DNA of 64,000 bases from a bacterium Scap17. GTDB taxonomy: Bacteria > Pseudomonadota > Gammaproteobacteria > Pseudomonadales > Halomonadaceae. Positions 1 to 9,417 of this stretch are shown here, in pieces. The DNA is taken from NCBI GenBank assembly GCA_013376735.1, contig VINJ01000001.1:744001-808000 (forward strand). The letters are read 5' to 3'. Below the pieces are notes generated by a model that worked only from the letters and a program-made list of their open reading frames with translations, was not told the DNA's origin and searched no databases. The position numbers and the translations under genes are program-made. Position 1 is the first letter of the stretch, and each line of letters opens with the position of its first letter.

Positions 1-865
1 TGGACAGGCCCAGCTCGGACAGGAAGGCGGGCGCCCGGATACCGGCGGCCCAGACGCTCAGGTCGGCTTCGATCAGGGTGCCATCGGCCGTGGTGATACC
101 GCGTGAGTCGGCGCAGGTCACCCGGGTATCGACGTGGATATCGACGCCCAGCCTGGTCAGCTCCTTGGCAACCGGCTTGCCGATGCGTTCCGGCAGGGCG
201 GGCAGGATGCGCGGTGCGGCCTCGATCAGGTGGACCTTGACCTGGCGGTCTTCCAGCGAGGAGAAGCCGTAGCTGTGCAGCATCTTGGAGGCATCAAACA
301 GCTCGGCGGAGAGTTCGACCCCGGTGGCGCCGGCGCCGATGATGGCGACGTTGAGCTGCTGGCGCTCACATTCCTTGCCGTTGGCGCTGAAGCGCAGGAA
401 GGTGTCGAGCATGTCGCGGCGGAATTTCTCGGCCTGCTGCGGGCTGTCCAGGAAGTGGCAATGCTCGGCGACGCCTTCGGTGCCGAAATCATTGGACACG
501 CTGCCCAGTGACAGTACCAGATAGTCATAGCTGAGCTGGCGGGCAGGCAGCAGCACGTTGCCCTTGGCATCGTGGATGGCGGCCAGGGTCAGCTGCTTCT
601 CTTCACGCTCCAGGCTTTCCAGGGTGCCGCGCTGGAACTTGTAGCCGTGGGCCTTGGAATGGCCCTGGTAGGAGACTTCATCGAGACCGGAATCCAGCAC
701 GCCGGTGGCCACTTCGTGCAGCAGCGGTTTCCAGATGTGCGTGGAATTGCGGTCGATCAGAATGATCTCGGCTTTCTTCTTGCGGCCCAGCTTGTGGCCC
801 AGTTTGGTGACGAGTTCCAGACCGCCGGCGCCTCCGCCAACGACTACGATGCGGGGAATGGCCAT
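1..865 (-). CDS. ndh: Type II NADH dehydrogenase (NDH-2), 3' end outside window
   Basis: This is a single-subunit, membrane-associated flavoprotein that passes electrons from NADH to quinone without pumping protons. About 288 residues are visible. The N-terminus carries an FAD-binding GGGAGG at residues 10-15. A second dinucleotide motif (GAGATGVE) lies near residue 177, and VWAAGI near residue 277 fits the family. The C-terminal part runs off the left edge. The start is the ATG at 865-863, with AGGAG about 7 bases upstream. The gene is divergent from gph. The family call is firm; NDH-2 is preferred over other pyridine-nucleotide oxidoreductases from the overall sequence. Confidence 0.88.
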   Translation of the reverse strand, partial: MAIPRIVVVGGGAGGLELVTKLGHKLGRKKKAEIILIDRNSTHIWKPLLHEVATGVLDSGLDEVSYQGHSKAHGYKFQRGTLESLEREEKQLTLAAIHDAKGNVLLPARQLSYDYLVLSLGSVSNDFGTEGVAEHCHFLDSPQQAEKFRRDMLDTFLRFSANGKECERQQLNVAIIGAGATGVELSAELFDASKMLHSYGFSSLEDRQVKVHLIEAAPRILPALPERIGKPVAKELTRLGVDIHVDTRVTCADSRGITTADGTLIEADLSVWAAGIRAPAFLSELGLS

Positions 866-1157
866 TGAGTGCTCCTGAGAGTGACAAGGTCGAAAAGGAC
901 AAGCAGAAACTGGCTGTCGCCGGAGCGTCGGGTCGCGCATTTTTTCGTTGTCACTGGCGCCACACCCGGAGGGACGGTCGACGGAATGGCGCTATGGTAA
1001 CGTGGCCACTGGCGTGCTAATAGTGGCAAGGTGAAGGAATGTAATTTTTTTACGGATTTTTCCAACAAAACAGATGAAACCATGCGTTGCGTGGATGAAT
1101 GACGGACGATTCTCATCCCGTGACAGCCGGATTCAGCGGGTGGTCTCAGGAGGCCAG

Positions 1158-1979
1158 GTGAGCGAAAAGACGGTGATGCAGACTTTTGAAGAGGCGCCTG
1201 TCCAGATGGCGCCTCATTCAGCTTCCACACCTTGCGATACCGCGCATGGCGGGGGGGCTCTCGGGGCCCGGCCCGAGCAGGCACAGGGCCTCGATCACGG
1301 ACTGGCACATCCGGCGTTGCGGGGCATCGAGATGGTGGCCTTCGATCTGGATGGCACCCTCATCGACTCGGTGCCGGACCTCGCCCATGCGATCGACTGC
1401 ATGCTTGAGCAAGAGGGGCTGACGGCGCTGGGGGAGGCGCGGGTACGCGACTTTGTCGGCAATGGATCGCGGGTGCTGGTGGAGCGCGCCCTGGCAGCAC
1501 ATGGCCTGGCGACCGATGACCTGGCGCGGGTCGAGCAGGCGCATCAGAGCTTCCTGGCACATTACGCCGCCGACCCCAGCTCGCGTACGCGACTCTATCC
1601 CGGGGTGCGGGAATGCCTGGAGGGTCTGCGCCAGGCCGGGATCCCGCTGGTGCTGATCACCAACAAGCCGGAGGCCTTCATCGAACCGTTGCTTTCGCAC
1701 TTCGCGCTGAGCGAGCACTTCGCGCTGGCGCTGGGCGGCGACAGTCTGCCGACGCGCAAGCCGGACCCTGCGCCCCTGCTGTTCGCCGCCGAGCGGCTGG
1801 GAGTGCCGCCGCGTCAGGCCTTGATGGTCGGAGACTCGCGCCACGATATCGCGGCAGGCCGCGCCGCCGGCTTCCGCACCCTGGCGGTACCTTACGGCTA
1901 CAACCATGGCGAGCCGATCTCGCGCAGCCATCCGGATTACCTCGTCGACTCGCTTGCCGAGCTTGTCGTGGCTGACTGA
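1158..1979 (+). CDS. gph: Phosphoglycolate phosphatase (HAD family) with long N-terminus
   Basis: The enzyme hydrolyses 2-phosphoglycolate to glycolate. HAD motifs are complete: the nucleophile motif DLDGT at residues 63-67, LITNKPE as motif II, the lysine in PTRKPDP, and GDSRHD as motif IV. I chose the GTG at 1158 because AGGAGG lies at 1148-1153, although the 4-base gap is short. An ATG at 1176 is in frame but too far from that site. A start at 1332 (MVAFDLDGT) would give a length nearer the usual 220-225 residues. With the chosen start the protein has 273 residues, so about 45 are extra and poorly conserved in appearance. It lies about 100 bases upstream of trpE on the same strand, a common arrangement. 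Confidence 0.85.
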   Translation: MSEKTVMQTFEEAPVQMAPHSASTPCDTAHGGGALGARPEQAQGLDHGLAHPALRGIEMVAFDLDGTLIDSVPDLAHAIDCMLEQEGLTALGEARVRDFVGNGSRVLVERALAAHGLATDDLARVEQAHQSFLAHYAADPSSRTRLYPGVRECLEGLRQAGIPLVLITNKPEAFIEPLLSHFALSEHFALALGGDSLPTRKPDPAPLLFAAERLGVPPRQALMVGDSRHDIAAGRAAGFRTLAVPYGYNHGEPISRSHPDYLVDSLAELVVAD

Positions 1980-2084
1980 GTCTGGCAGACAGCGCTGCCG
2001 CCAGCGACACGCAATGATAGACTGAGCCCCAGACAAGCCGGCCTCGTGCCGGCAACGCACCCTCCGTGGAAGGAACTGCAGGTC

Positions 2085-3575
2085 ATGATGACCCCACAAC
2101 ACTTCGCTGAACTGGCCGAAGCCGGTTACAACCGCATTCCCGTCACCCGTGACGTGCTGGCGGATCTCGACACGCCACTGTCTACCTATCTCAAGCTGGC
2201 CGACATGCCGTGGACCTTCCTGCTGGAGTCCGTGCAGGGTGGCGAGAAATGGGGGCGTTATTCCATCATCGGCCTGCCGTGTCGTGAGCGCATCGAGGTG
2301 CGTGGCCAGGTGATCTCGCATCTGACCAATGGCGAGCAGACCGGCATGACCGAGGTCGAGGACCCCCTCGACTGGATCGAGCAGTTCCAGACCCGTTTCC
2401 GTGTGCCGGTCATCGACGGTGCGCCGCGCTTCAATGGCGGTCTGGTCGGCTACTTCGGCTATGACACCGTGCGCTATATCGAACCGCGCCTGCGGGGTGT
2501 CGAGAAGCCGGACCCGCTGGGCGTGCCGGACATCCTGCTGATGGTCGCCGATGAGCTGGTGATCTTCGACAACCTGTCCGGGCGTCTGACGCTGTTGACC
2601 CACGCCGACCCGGCAATGCCGAACGCCTACGAGGCCGCTTGCGAGCGTCTCGAACGTCTCGAGATCCAGCTGCGCAGCGCGACGCTGAATACCGTCAGTC
2701 CCGGCACCGGCGGCGAGCCGGTCAAGGAGACCGACTTCACCTCCGGCTTCACCGAGGAAGGCTTCAAGGGCGCAGTGGATAAGATCAAGGAATACGTGCT
2801 GGCCGGTGATGTCATGCAGTGCGTGCCGTCCCAGCGCATGTCGATTCCCTATCGCGCCGCGCCGCTGGATCTCTACCGTGCACTGCGCAGTCTGAATCCC
2901 TCGCCCTACATGTTCTTCTTCAACCTGGATGACCACCACGTCATCGGCTCGTCGCCGGAGATTCTCTCGCGTCTCGAGGATGGCGAGGTCGCTGTGCGTC
3001 CGATCGCCGGGACTCGCGTGCGCGGCGCCACCGAAGAGGAAGACTTGGCGCTGGAGAAGGACCTGCTGTCAGACCCCAAGGAAGTCGCCGAGCACCTCAT
3101 GTTGATCGACCTGGGCCGCAATGATGCCGGCCGCATCAGTCAGACCGGCAGCGTCAAGGTGACGGACCAGATGGTGGTGGAGCGCTATTCCCACGTCATG
3201 CACATCGTCTCCAACGTCACCGGCAAGCTGAAGGAAGGCCTGGGGCCGATGGATGTGCTGCGGGCCACCTTCCCGGCCGGTACCCTGTCCGGTGCGCCGA
3301 AGATTCGCGCCATGGAAATCATCGACGAGGTGGAGCCGGTCAAGCGTGGCATCTATTCCGGCGCGGTAGGCTATCTCTCCTGGCATGGCAACATGGATAC
3401 CGCCATCGCGATCCGCACCGCGGTGCTCAAGGATCAGGTGCTGCACGTTCAGGCCGGTGCCGGTGTGGTCGCGGATTCCGTTCCGCAGTCCGAGTGGGAT
3501 GAGACGCTCAACAAGGGGCGTGCTCTCTTCCGTGCCGTGGCGATGGCGGAGCGCGGTCTGGACAATCTGGACTGA
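2085..3575 (+). CDS. trpE: Anthranilate synthase component I
   Basis: TrpE converts chorismate to anthranilate using ammonia supplied by TrpG, the first committed step of tryptophan synthesis. The LLES motif at residues 46-49 belongs to the tryptophan feedback site, so the enzyme is probably inhibited by tryptophan. The chorismate-binding domain fills the C-terminal half and includes PIAGTRVRG, a DLGRND segment and [13 protein letters not shown]. The start is the ATG at 2085, with AAGGA ten bases upstream; a second ATG follows immediately. The product is 497 residues, normal for the family. It is separated from trpG by a leader-attenuator region, so it is probably transcribed on its own or with gph. 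Confidence 0.97.
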   Translation: MMTPQHFAELAEAGYNRIPVTRDVLADLDTPLSTYLKLADMPWTFLLESVQGGEKWGRYSIIGLPCRERIEVRGQVISHLTNGEQTGMTEVEDPLDWIEQFQTRFRVPVIDGAPRFNGGLVGYFGYDTVRYIEPRLRGVEKPDPLGVPDILLMVADELVIFDNLSGRLTLLTHADPAMPNAYEAACERLERLEIQLRSATLNTVSPGTGGEPVKETDFTSGFTEEGFKGAVDKIKEYVLAGDVMQCVPSQRMSIPYRAAPLDLYRALRSLNPSPYMFFFNLDDHHVIGSSPEILSRLEDGEVAVRPIAGTRVRGATEEEDLALEKDLLSDPKEVAEHLMLIDLGRNDAGRISQTGSVKVTDQMVVERYSHVMHIVSNVTGKLKEGLGPMDVLRATFPAGTLSGAPKIRAMEIIDEVEPVKRGIYSGAVGYLSWHGNMDTAIAIRTAVLKDQVLHVQAGAGVVADSVPQSEWDETLNKGRALFRAVAMAERGLDNLD

Positions 3576-3645
3576 TCGACGCGCCGTGCATTTCGGGAGT
3601 GACTCGCCAGTGTGGGCGGGTCGTTCCCTGCAACGGCGCATGTGA

Positions 3646-3674
3646 TTGACACTCCTGACAGCTCAACGCACTAT
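3646..3674 (+). promoter_or_regulatory. Candidate promoter for the trpL-trpGDC leader
   Basis: A perfect -35 hexamer TTGACA (3646-3651) is followed after 17 bases by CACTAT (3669-3674), a weak match to TATAAT. A start about 7 bases downstream would fall at or next to the trpL ATG at 3681, which has no visible ribosome binding site. The -10 match is poor, so this is tentative. Confidence 0.45.
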
Positions 3675-3680
3675 TGACCC

Positions 3681-3731
3681 ATGACGCTACGTAACCCGCA
3701 CGACCTCATCCAGCAGTGGTGGCGCTCCTGA
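3681..3731 (+). CDS. trpL: trp operon leader peptide (16 aa, tandem Trp codons)
   Basis: This small open frame encodes [16 protein letters not shown]. The two adjacent tryptophan codons at 3717-3722 sit just before the stop at 3729, the hallmark of a trp attenuator peptide. A rho-independent terminator follows about 50 bases downstream, and trpG begins 90 bases after that terminator. When charged tRNA-Trp is scarce, a ribosome stalled at the WW codons should favour the antiterminator (GGCGGC 3738-3743 pairing with GCCGCC 3785-3790). No Shine-Dalgarno is visible before the ATG. Confidence 0.85.
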   Translation: MTLRNPHDLIQQWWRS

Positions 3732-3737
3732 CAAGGG

Positions 3738-3808
3738 GGCGGCTTTCGCATGTCTGAAGTTCGAGGACGTACGACCAGAAGAATGCCGCCGACCAGGGCG
3801 GCATTTTT
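3738..3808 (+). terminator. trp attenuator: antiterminator and terminator hairpin
   Basis: The terminator stem pairs ATGCCGCC (3783-3790) with GGCGGCAT (3797-3804) around a six-base loop, followed by a T run to 3808. The competing antiterminator pairs GGCGGC (3738-3743) with GCCGCC (3785-3790), the left arm of the terminator. This is the classic mutually exclusive arrangement, placed directly downstream of the Trp-Trp leader peptide. It should control trpG-trpD-trpC in response to tRNA-Trp charging. Confidence 0.85.
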
Positions 3809-3897
3809 GTTGCTGGACGGCGGGAACGACACCACAGAAGAGCGGGCAGGCCACTGAGTCACGGCGCAGGACCCGCTCCCGAGAATGGACACTGACC

Positions 3898-4533
3898 ATG
3901 CAGACATTCACTTCCCAGGATGCCAGCACGCCACGCGTGCTGATGATCGACAACTTTGACAGCTTCACCTACAACATCGTCCAGTATCTGAGTGAGCTGG
4001 GCGCGGAAGTGCTGACCGTGCGCAATGATGCCATCACCCTCGAGCAGATCGAGGCGCTCGGCGCTTCACATCTGGTGCTGGGTCCGGGGCCGTGTACGCC
4101 CAACGAGGCCGGCATCACGCTGGAAACCATTCATCACTTCGCCGGCAAGCTGCCGATTCTGGGCGTGTGTCTCGGTCACCAGGCCATCGGTCAGGTCTAT
4201 GGCGGCAAGGTGGTACGTGCCCCTCAGGTGATGCACGGCAAGACCTCCTCCGTGCGTCACGACAACAGCGGTGTCTTCGCCGCGCTGGCCGAGCCGCTGG
4301 AAGTCACGCGCTATCACTCGCTGGTGGTCGATCGCGAGAGCCTGCCCGAGTGTCTGATCGTCACCAGCTGGACGGATGACGAGGATGTCACGCCTCAGTT
4401 GATCATGGGCCTGCGCCATCGCGAGCTGGATGTCGAAGGCGTCCAGTTCCACCCCGAGTCGATCCTGACATTGCAGGGTCATGAGCTTCTGGCTAATTTC
4501 CTGCGCCGTGGCGAGGCTGCGAAAGCTGCTTGA
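3898..4533 (+). CDS. trpG: Anthranilate synthase component II (glutamine amidotransferase)
   Basis: This class I glutamine amidotransferase supplies ammonia to TrpE. The triad is visible: Cys91 in GVCLGHQ, and His185 and Glu187 in FHPES. The oxyanion segment [12 protein letters not shown] lies around residues 61-72. In many relatives the same subunit also serves PabB in folate synthesis. The product is 211 residues, slightly longer than the usual 195-200 because about 12 residues precede the conserved [10 protein letters not shown]. The first ATG has no strong ribosome binding site, so a slightly shorter protein is possible. It is the first gene of the attenuator-controlled trpGDC cluster. 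Confidence 0.95.
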   Translation: MQTFTSQDASTPRVLMIDNFDSFTYNIVQYLSELGAEVLTVRNDAITLEQIEALGASHLVLGPGPCTPNEAGITLETIHHFAGKLPILGVCLGHQAIGQVYGGKVVRAPQVMHGKTSSVRHDNSGVFAALAEPLEVTRYHSLVVDRESLPECLIVTSWTDDEDVTPQLIMGLRHRELDVEGVQFHPESILTLQGHELLANFLRRGEAAKAA

Positions 4534-4610
4534 GCGGGCGTTGATCGCAAGAGCTACATCCTATTTTTTCATGCGTCAGCCGCCGAGGCTGGCGCCTGCG
4601 GAGACACAAC

Positions 4611-5657
4611 ATGCAGATGCGTGAGGCGATTGGCGCCGTGATGCGCCGCCAGCACCTGAGCTACGACGACACTCATGCGGTCATGACGGCCATCATGACC
4701 GGCGAGGCGACCCAGGCGCAGATCGGGGCCTTGCTGATGGCGCTGTCGATGAAGGGCGAGACCGTCGATGAGCTGGCCGCCGCTGCCCAGGTGATGCGTG
4801 AGCTGATGACGCGCGTCACGGTGCGTGCCACTGATGCGGTGGATATCGTCGGCACCGGCGGTGATGGCGCCAACCTGTTCAATGTTTCCACGGCGGCAAG
4901 TTTCGTGGTGGCGGCCGCCGGTGGTCATGTGGCCAAGCATGGCAATCGCAGTGTCTCGTCATCGTCCGGCAGTGCCGACCTGCTTGAATCGGCCGGCATC
5001 CATCTGGCGCTGGACGTCGAGCAGGTCGCACGCTGCATCGATGATATCGGGGTCGGCTTCATGTTCGCACCCAATCATCACGCCGCCATGAAGCACGTGA
5101 TCGGCCCGCGCCGCGAGATGGGTGTGCGTACCATGTTCAACATTCTCGGCCCGTTGACCAATCCGGCCGGCGCCACCCGTCAGGTGCTGGGGGTCTATGA
5201 TCCGGCGCTGGTACCGCTGATGGCCGAGGTGCTCAAGCGCCTCGGGGCCGAGCATGTGCTGGTGGTGCACAGCGATGACGGCCTGGACGAGATCTCGCTG
5301 GCGGCATCGACGCTGGTCAATGAACTCAAGGATGGTGAGATCCGCGAATACCGTATCGCGCCGGAAGACTTCGGTCTCGCGCGCCAGTCGCTGGAAAGTC
5401 TGGCGGTGGAGACCTCGGATGCCAGCCTCAAGCTGGTGCAGCAGGCGCTGCGCGGAGATGAGGGCCCGGCCAGCGACATCGTGGCGCTCAATGCCGGCGC
5501 GGCTCTTTACGTGGCGGGCATCGCGGACAGTCTCAAGGAGGGGGTCAGCATTGCCGAGGACGTGCAGGCCAGCAAGCTGCCGTTCGAGAAGATGAAGGAG
5601 TTGGCAGATTTCACCCGTGTCTACGCCCAGGTCAATGATGAAGGAGCGACCCGCTGA
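4611..5657 (+). CDS. trpD: Anthranilate phosphoribosyltransferase
   Basis: TrpD transfers the phosphoribosyl group of PRPP to anthranilate, the second step of the pathway. The PRPP/magnesium-binding GTGGD is at residues 81-85, the KHGNRSVSS segment at 109-117, and [10 protein letters not shown] marks the later substrate-binding region. The 348-residue length is typical. The start has GGAGA about eight bases upstream. The stop codon overlaps the trpC start (TGATG), which indicates translational coupling. Confidence 0.97.
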   Translation: MQMREAIGAVMRRQHLSYDDTHAVMTAIMTGEATQAQIGALLMALSMKGETVDELAAAAQVMRELMTRVTVRATDAVDIVGTGGDGANLFNVSTAASFVVAAAGGHVAKHGNRSVSSSSGSADLLESAGIHLALDVEQVARCIDDIGVGFMFAPNHHAAMKHVIGPRREMGVRTMFNILGPLTNPAGATRQVLGVYDPALVPLMAEVLKRLGAEHVLVVHSDDGLDEISLAASTLVNELKDGEIREYRIAPEDFGLARQSLESLAVETSDASLKLVQQALRGDEGPASDIVALNAGAALYVAGIADSLKEGVSIAEDVQASKLPFEKMKELADFTRVYAQVNDEGATR

Positions 5658-6481
5658 TGAGCACCGAGCAGACGACTGACAAGGCATTGCCGACCATCCT
5701 GGCCAGGATTCTGGCGCGCAAGGAAGAAGAGATCGCCGAGCGCAGCGCCGCGGTGAGCGAGGCGGACCTGCAGGCTCTGATCGAGAAACAGAGCGCGCCG
5801 CGCGGCTTCATCGCGGCGCTGACGTCGCGCATCGACCGTGGCGAGCCGGCCATCATCGCCGAGGTGAAGAAGGCGTCACCCTCCAAGGGCGTGATCCGTG
5901 AAGACTTCGTGCCCGCCGAGATCGCCGTAGCCTATGAGCAGGCCGGCGCCGCCTGCCTGTCGGTGCTCACCGATGCCGACTTCTTCCAGGGACATGAGGA
6001 CTTCATGATCGAGGCGCGCGACGCCGTCTCGATTCCGGTGATTCGCAAGGACTTCATCATCCACCCGTATCAGGTGCTGGAAGCGCGTGCCATCGGCGCC
6101 GACTGCATCCTGTTGATCGTCGCGGCGCTGGACGACGCACGCCTGAGCGCTCTGTATCGTCAGGCGCGCGAGCTGAGCATGGATGTGCTGGTCGAGGTGC
6201 ACGACGGCGAAGAGCTCAAGCGTGCACTGGCGCTGGGCATGGAGCTGGTCGGCATCAACAACCGTGACCTGCGTACCTTCGAGACGTCGCTGGAGACGAC
6301 GCTGGACCTGCTGACCGACATGCCGCAGGGCGTGCGTGTGGTCACCGAATCCGGCATCCATACCCGTGACGATGTGGCGAAGATGCGCGACGGTGGTGTC
6401 CATGGCTTCCTGGTGGGAGAAGCCTTCATGCGCTTTGATGATCCGGGTGAAGGTCTGCGGGGATTGTTCTTCGCGGATTGA
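5657..6481 (+). CDS. trpC: Indole-3-glycerol-phosphate synthase
   Basis: TrpC closes the indole ring of carboxyphenylamino-deoxyribulose phosphate with loss of CO2. The (beta/alpha)8 signatures are present: [13 protein letters not shown] (residues 66-78) with its catalytic lysine, [14 protein letters not shown] and VTESGIHT. It is a free-standing 274-residue enzyme, not fused to TrpF as in enteric bacteria. The start overlaps the trpD stop by one base. A strong terminator follows within 75 bases, closing the trpGDC unit. trpF, trpB and trpA are not in the window. Confidence 0.97.
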   Translation: MSTEQTTDKALPTILARILARKEEEIAERSAAVSEADLQALIEKQSAPRGFIAALTSRIDRGEPAIIAEVKKASPSKGVIREDFVPAEIAVAYEQAGAACLSVLTDADFFQGHEDFMIEARDAVSIPVIRKDFIIHPYQVLEARAIGADCILLIVAALDDARLSALYRQARELSMDVLVEVHDGEELKRALALGMELVGINNRDLRTFETSLETTLDLLTDMPQGVRVVTESGIHTRDDVAKMRDGGVHGFLVGEAFMRFDDPGEGLRGLFFAD

Positions 6482-6520
6482 TAGCCGGTGGTTTGTGTTA
6501 TTTGTTATCTTATGGATAAC

Positions 6521-6554
6521 AAAACCCCGCATAGTGATGCCATGCGGGGTTTTT
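6521..6554. terminator. Bidirectional terminator between trpC and the HAD gene
   Basis: A perfect 12-bp stem pairs AAAACCCCGCAT (6521-6532) with ATGCGGGGTTTT (6542-6553). T runs follow on both strands, so it can end trpC on the plus strand and the converging HAD phosphatase gene on the minus strand. Confidence 0.9.
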
Positions 6555-6634
6555 CATGCCTGTCTGCTGACTTCTGTATCAAAGCCTGTGGCCGTCATCC
6601 TGCTGGAGGTCTATACCCGCCATCAGTCACAGGG

Positions 6635-7453
6635 TCAGGCGTCTGTCTTGACGCTCTCGCCCCCCTTGCGTGCCGAGAGCAGAGCCTCGGCAATTTCTTC
6701 GACCCCGGCGCCATGACTGTGGCGTGTCACCCAGCTGGGCTCCCAGCCCAGTGCCGCGCGGTGCTGGATGATATTGGCCACGCCTACGGTGTGACGGAAG
6801 GTCGCGAACATCGGCGCATCATTGGGCGCATCGCCGACGTACATCACCTCCTGCTCCAGCTGCATGCGGTCCAGGCCGAAGGTCTCGGTGAGGACTCGCA
6901 CCGCCATGCGCGCCTTGTCGAACTCGCCCTGCCACGCATTGATGTGGATTGAGCTGGCGCGCGCCTGAATGCCAGCGGCCGTGAAGCCGGCGATGATGGC
7001 ACGAATCTCGCTCTGGGCCAGCGGGCCTACCGCCTGACAGTGGTCCACCGCGACATCGGCAAATCGGAAGGGCTGGTCCTGGGCCAGTGCTGCGCGCGGG
7101 TGATTGAGCAGCAGCTGGCGAGCGACGGTCATGACATGGCGTTGACGAGCGCGCAGGCGCTGCTCGTCTTCCCACCAGGTGGTGAGGATGCGCTGCCCCT
7201 GGCGGCGAAAGGCAAAGGCACCGTTCTCACCGATCACGCTGGCGATCGGCCAGGCGCGCGCGATGTGATCACACCAGCCCGCACAGCCGCCCGTGACGGG
7301 AATGACCTTGATGCCGGCGGCATCCAGGCGTTCCAGTGCCGCCAGCGTCGATGCCGCGAGACGCCCCTCATGGGTGAGGGTGTCATCGATATCGGTCAAC
7401 AGATAGCGGATACCCGACAGGGTGCTGGCAGGACAGTGAGCGAAGGCTTGCAT
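6635..7453 (-). CDS. HAD-IIB family phosphatase, linked to the ugp operon
   Basis: This is a Cof-type HAD phosphatase of 272 residues with unknown substrate. The catalytic aspartates are in DIDDTLT (Asp21 and Asp23), the C2-type cap occupies the middle, and the acidic motif GDAPND lies near residue 211. The threonine motif reads VTGG, where, from memory, relatives usually have VTGR; that is a small oddity. It lies 105 bases downstream of a DeoR-type repressor on the same strand and is the last gene of the glycerol-phosphate block. A sugar or polyol phosphate is a plausible substrate, but that is inference from position. Confidence 0.8.
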   Translation of the reverse strand: MQAFAHCPASTLSGIRYLLTDIDDTLTHEGRLAASTLAALERLDAAGIKVIPVTGGCAGWCDHIARAWPIASVIGENGAFAFRRQGQRILTTWWEDEQRLRARQRHVMTVARQLLLNHPRAALAQDQPFRFADVAVDHCQAVGPLAQSEIRAIIAGFTAAGIQARASSIHINAWQGEFDKARMAVRVLTETFGLDRMQLEQEVMYVGDAPNDAPMFATFRHTVGVANIIQHRAALGWEPSWVTRHSHGAGVEEIAEALLSARKGGESVKTDA

Positions 7454-7558
7454 GGTGATTCCAGAAATCCTCAGAAGGTAAGCGGGAGCGCGGCTGTCAT
7501 CCGTCGTGTGTCCCTTCAGTATCGTCGATGCGTGACGGCTTGCGCGACGCGCCTCGGT

Positions 7559-8380
7559 TCAGGCGGTGAAGCGCACCGACAGGCTCTGCTGGCTGGCAGC
7601 CTCCAGCGCGCTGCGATAATCGGGCTGATGGGGCAGCTCATCGGTGACCAGCAGGTCGATCTCCTCGAGCGGGGCGATGCGGCACATGGCGGCGCGCCCC
7701 CATTTGCTGGCGTCGGCGACCAGGATCCTGCGCTGGGCGTGGCCGATCAGTGTACGACTGACCGCGGCTTCCTCCGGGTCGAAATCGAGCAGCCCACCGG
7801 TATCGAGACCACCACAGCCGAGGACCGCGATATCGACCTGATGACGCGCGAAGAAGGCCACGGTGGCACTGCCGACCACATCGAGATCCTGTGGGCGCAA
7901 TTGTCCTTCCGCCAACTGGACAGCGACATCCGGATGGGTCGAGAGCGCTTGGGCCACCTGCAGATTGTTGGTGATCACGCGCAGGCCGCGCCGGGCAAGC
8001 AAGGCTTCGGCGACCGCTACCACGCTGGTGCCGATGCCCAGCGCCAGGGTGGCGCCATCGGGAATCTCGGCGACCACGCTGGCGGCCATGGCCTGCTTGG
8101 CGGTTCGTGCCAGCATGATGCGCTGGGTATGACCCAGGTTGTAACCGCCCGGTGGGCGCTCGATGCCGCCGTGGCGTCGACGCGCCAGCCCGCGCTCACA
8201 CAGCACGGCCAGGTCACGCCGGATGGTCTGGGGCGTGACGTCGAAGGTATGGGCCAGCGGGTCGACCGCCAGCTGGCCCTCGCGGGCCAGTCGCTCGAGA
8301 ATCTGTTGCTGGCGCCTCGTCAGTGCGTCATTGCTCGCGTGTTCGACGCTGCGACTGTCGCGCTCGATGCCCGGGCTCAT
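7559..8380 (-). CDS. DeoR/GlpR-family transcriptional repressor
   Basis: The protein has 273 residues. The N-terminal helix-turn-helix spans about residues 20-75 and includes TRRQQQILERL and the recognition helix TPQTIRRDL. A DeoR sensor domain follows, with GIGTSV, ITNNLQVA and a VLGCGG segment typical of phosphosugar-binding repressors. The start codon overlaps the stop of the upstream phosphodiesterase gene (ATGA), so the two are translationally coupled. With ugpBAEC and a glycerophosphodiesterase upstream, glycerol-3-phosphate is the likely inducer and the ugp promoter the likely target (inference). GlpR is the closest named relative, but I do not assign the symbol. Confidence 0.85.
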   Translation of the reverse strand: MSPGIERDSRSVEHASNDALTRRQQQILERLAREGQLAVDPLAHTFDVTPQTIRRDLAVLCERGLARRRHGGIERPPGGYNLGHTQRIMLARTAKQAMAASVVAEIPDGATLALGIGTSVVAVAEALLARRGLRVITNNLQVAQALSTHPDVAVQLAEGQLRPQDLDVVGSATVAFFARHQVDIAVLGCGGLDTGGLLDFDPEEAAVSRTLIGHAQRRILVADASKWGRAAMCRIAPLEEIDLLVTDELPHQPDYRSALEAASQQSLSVRFTA

Positions 8381-9204
8381 GTCCGGGATAGCCCTTGCGT
8401 AGGGGTGTCGTTCGGCAGAGTGGGCTCGCGATCCTCCTCGCTGAAGATGGCCGGGTCATCGCTGATGACGGCATCCACACCCCAGGCCCAGCGCGGTGCG
8501 AAGGCCGCCGCATCATTGGGCGTGTAGCAGAGCAGCTTGTGGCCTCGGCTGGTGACGGCACTGGCCGCGGCGCGAGTCAGGGCGCGCCAGTCGGCATGCA
8601 CGGAGCTTGCGTTCAGCTCATCGGCCAGGCTCTGCCAGTCATCGGGGATGTCATCGAAGAGCAGGCCGATATGCACCTGTGGGTCGCGTTGACGCGTCAG
8701 GCGCAGCGCCTGGGGGTCAAACGACGAGATGATCAGGTGCGAGGGGGGGAGATGGGCGCTGGCCATCGGAATGGCGGCATCGACCAGCGCCTGGGCATCG
8801 TGGCCGGGACTGAGTTTGAGCTCCAGATTCAGACGCATGTCCAGGCGCGCGATCAGCTCCAGCGCCTGCTTGAGCGAGGCCATCCGCTCACCGGCAAAGC
8901 ACGCATTGAACCAGCTGCCGACATCGAAGGTCTGCACGCTGCCCCAATCGAGATTCTTGAGCTTGCCACGCCCATCCGAGCAGCGATTCACGCCGGCATC
9001 GTGCCAGATGACCGGTGTGCCGTCGCCCAGCAACTGCACGTCCAGCTCCACCCATTGAAAGCCGGCCTCATGCGCCGCCTGAATGGCGGCCAGGGTGTTT
9101 TCCGGCGCATAGGCCGACAGACCGCGATGCGCGATCGCCAGGGGCAGGGACAGAGCGTTGTCGGTTGAGCGTGATGAGTCAGCTGAATGTGACGATGAAG
9201 CCAT
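8377..9204 (-). CDS. ugpQ: Glycerophosphodiester phosphodiesterase, cytoplasmic type
   Basis: The enzyme hydrolyses glycerophosphodiesters to glycerol-3-phosphate and the free alcohol. The GDPD signature IAHRGLSAYAPENT (residues 23-36) contains the catalytic His-Arg, and WVELDVQLLGDGTPVIWHD holds the metal ligands Glu and Asp and the second His. No signal peptide is visible, consistent with cytoplasmic UgpQ rather than periplasmic GlpQ. The length of 275 residues is near the family norm of about 250. A GAGGA ribosome site lies seven bases before the ATG. It is encoded downstream of ugpC, as UgpQ is in enteric bacteria, so it probably processes diesters imported by the transporter. Confidence 0.9.
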   Translation of the reverse strand: MASSSHSADSSRSTDNALSLPLAIAHRGLSAYAPENTLAAIQAAHEAGFQWVELDVQLLGDGTPVIWHDAGVNRCSDGRGKLKNLDWGSVQTFDVGSWFNACFAGERMASLKQALELIARLDMRLNLELKLSPGHDAQALVDAAIPMASAHLPPSHLIISSFDPQALRLTRQRDPQVHIGLLFDDIPDDWQSLADELNASSVHADWRALTRAAASAVTSRGHKLLCYTPNDAAAFAPRWAWGVDAVISDDPAIFSEEDREPTLPNDTPTQGLSRT

Positions 9205-9417
9205 GGTGAATCCTCACAGAAAGAATGGCATGTCTGCCCGCTACGCAGCTGCGGCATCGATCAGTCGAGACGGGACACTGAGGCACAGGCGCGAGACTGA
9301 TCAGGGCAGGTCCCAAGCATTACCATCCAATGATGACGTTATCAGGGCAAGGGGGTCAGTTGGCCCGCGACGGGATGGCCGCGCCTGCTTGATGACAGCG
9401 CTTCACGACGACAGCGG

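Noticed and set aside
1218-2939. A 573-codon open frame on the minus strand opposite gph and trpE
   Set aside because: It is antisense to two genes with complete catalytic motifs, has no family resemblance, and is of the kind expected opposite GC-rich coding sequence.
7040-8527. A 495-codon plus-strand frame across the HAD and DeoR genes
   Set aside because: It covers two oppositely oriented genes that have clear family motifs and coupled starts.
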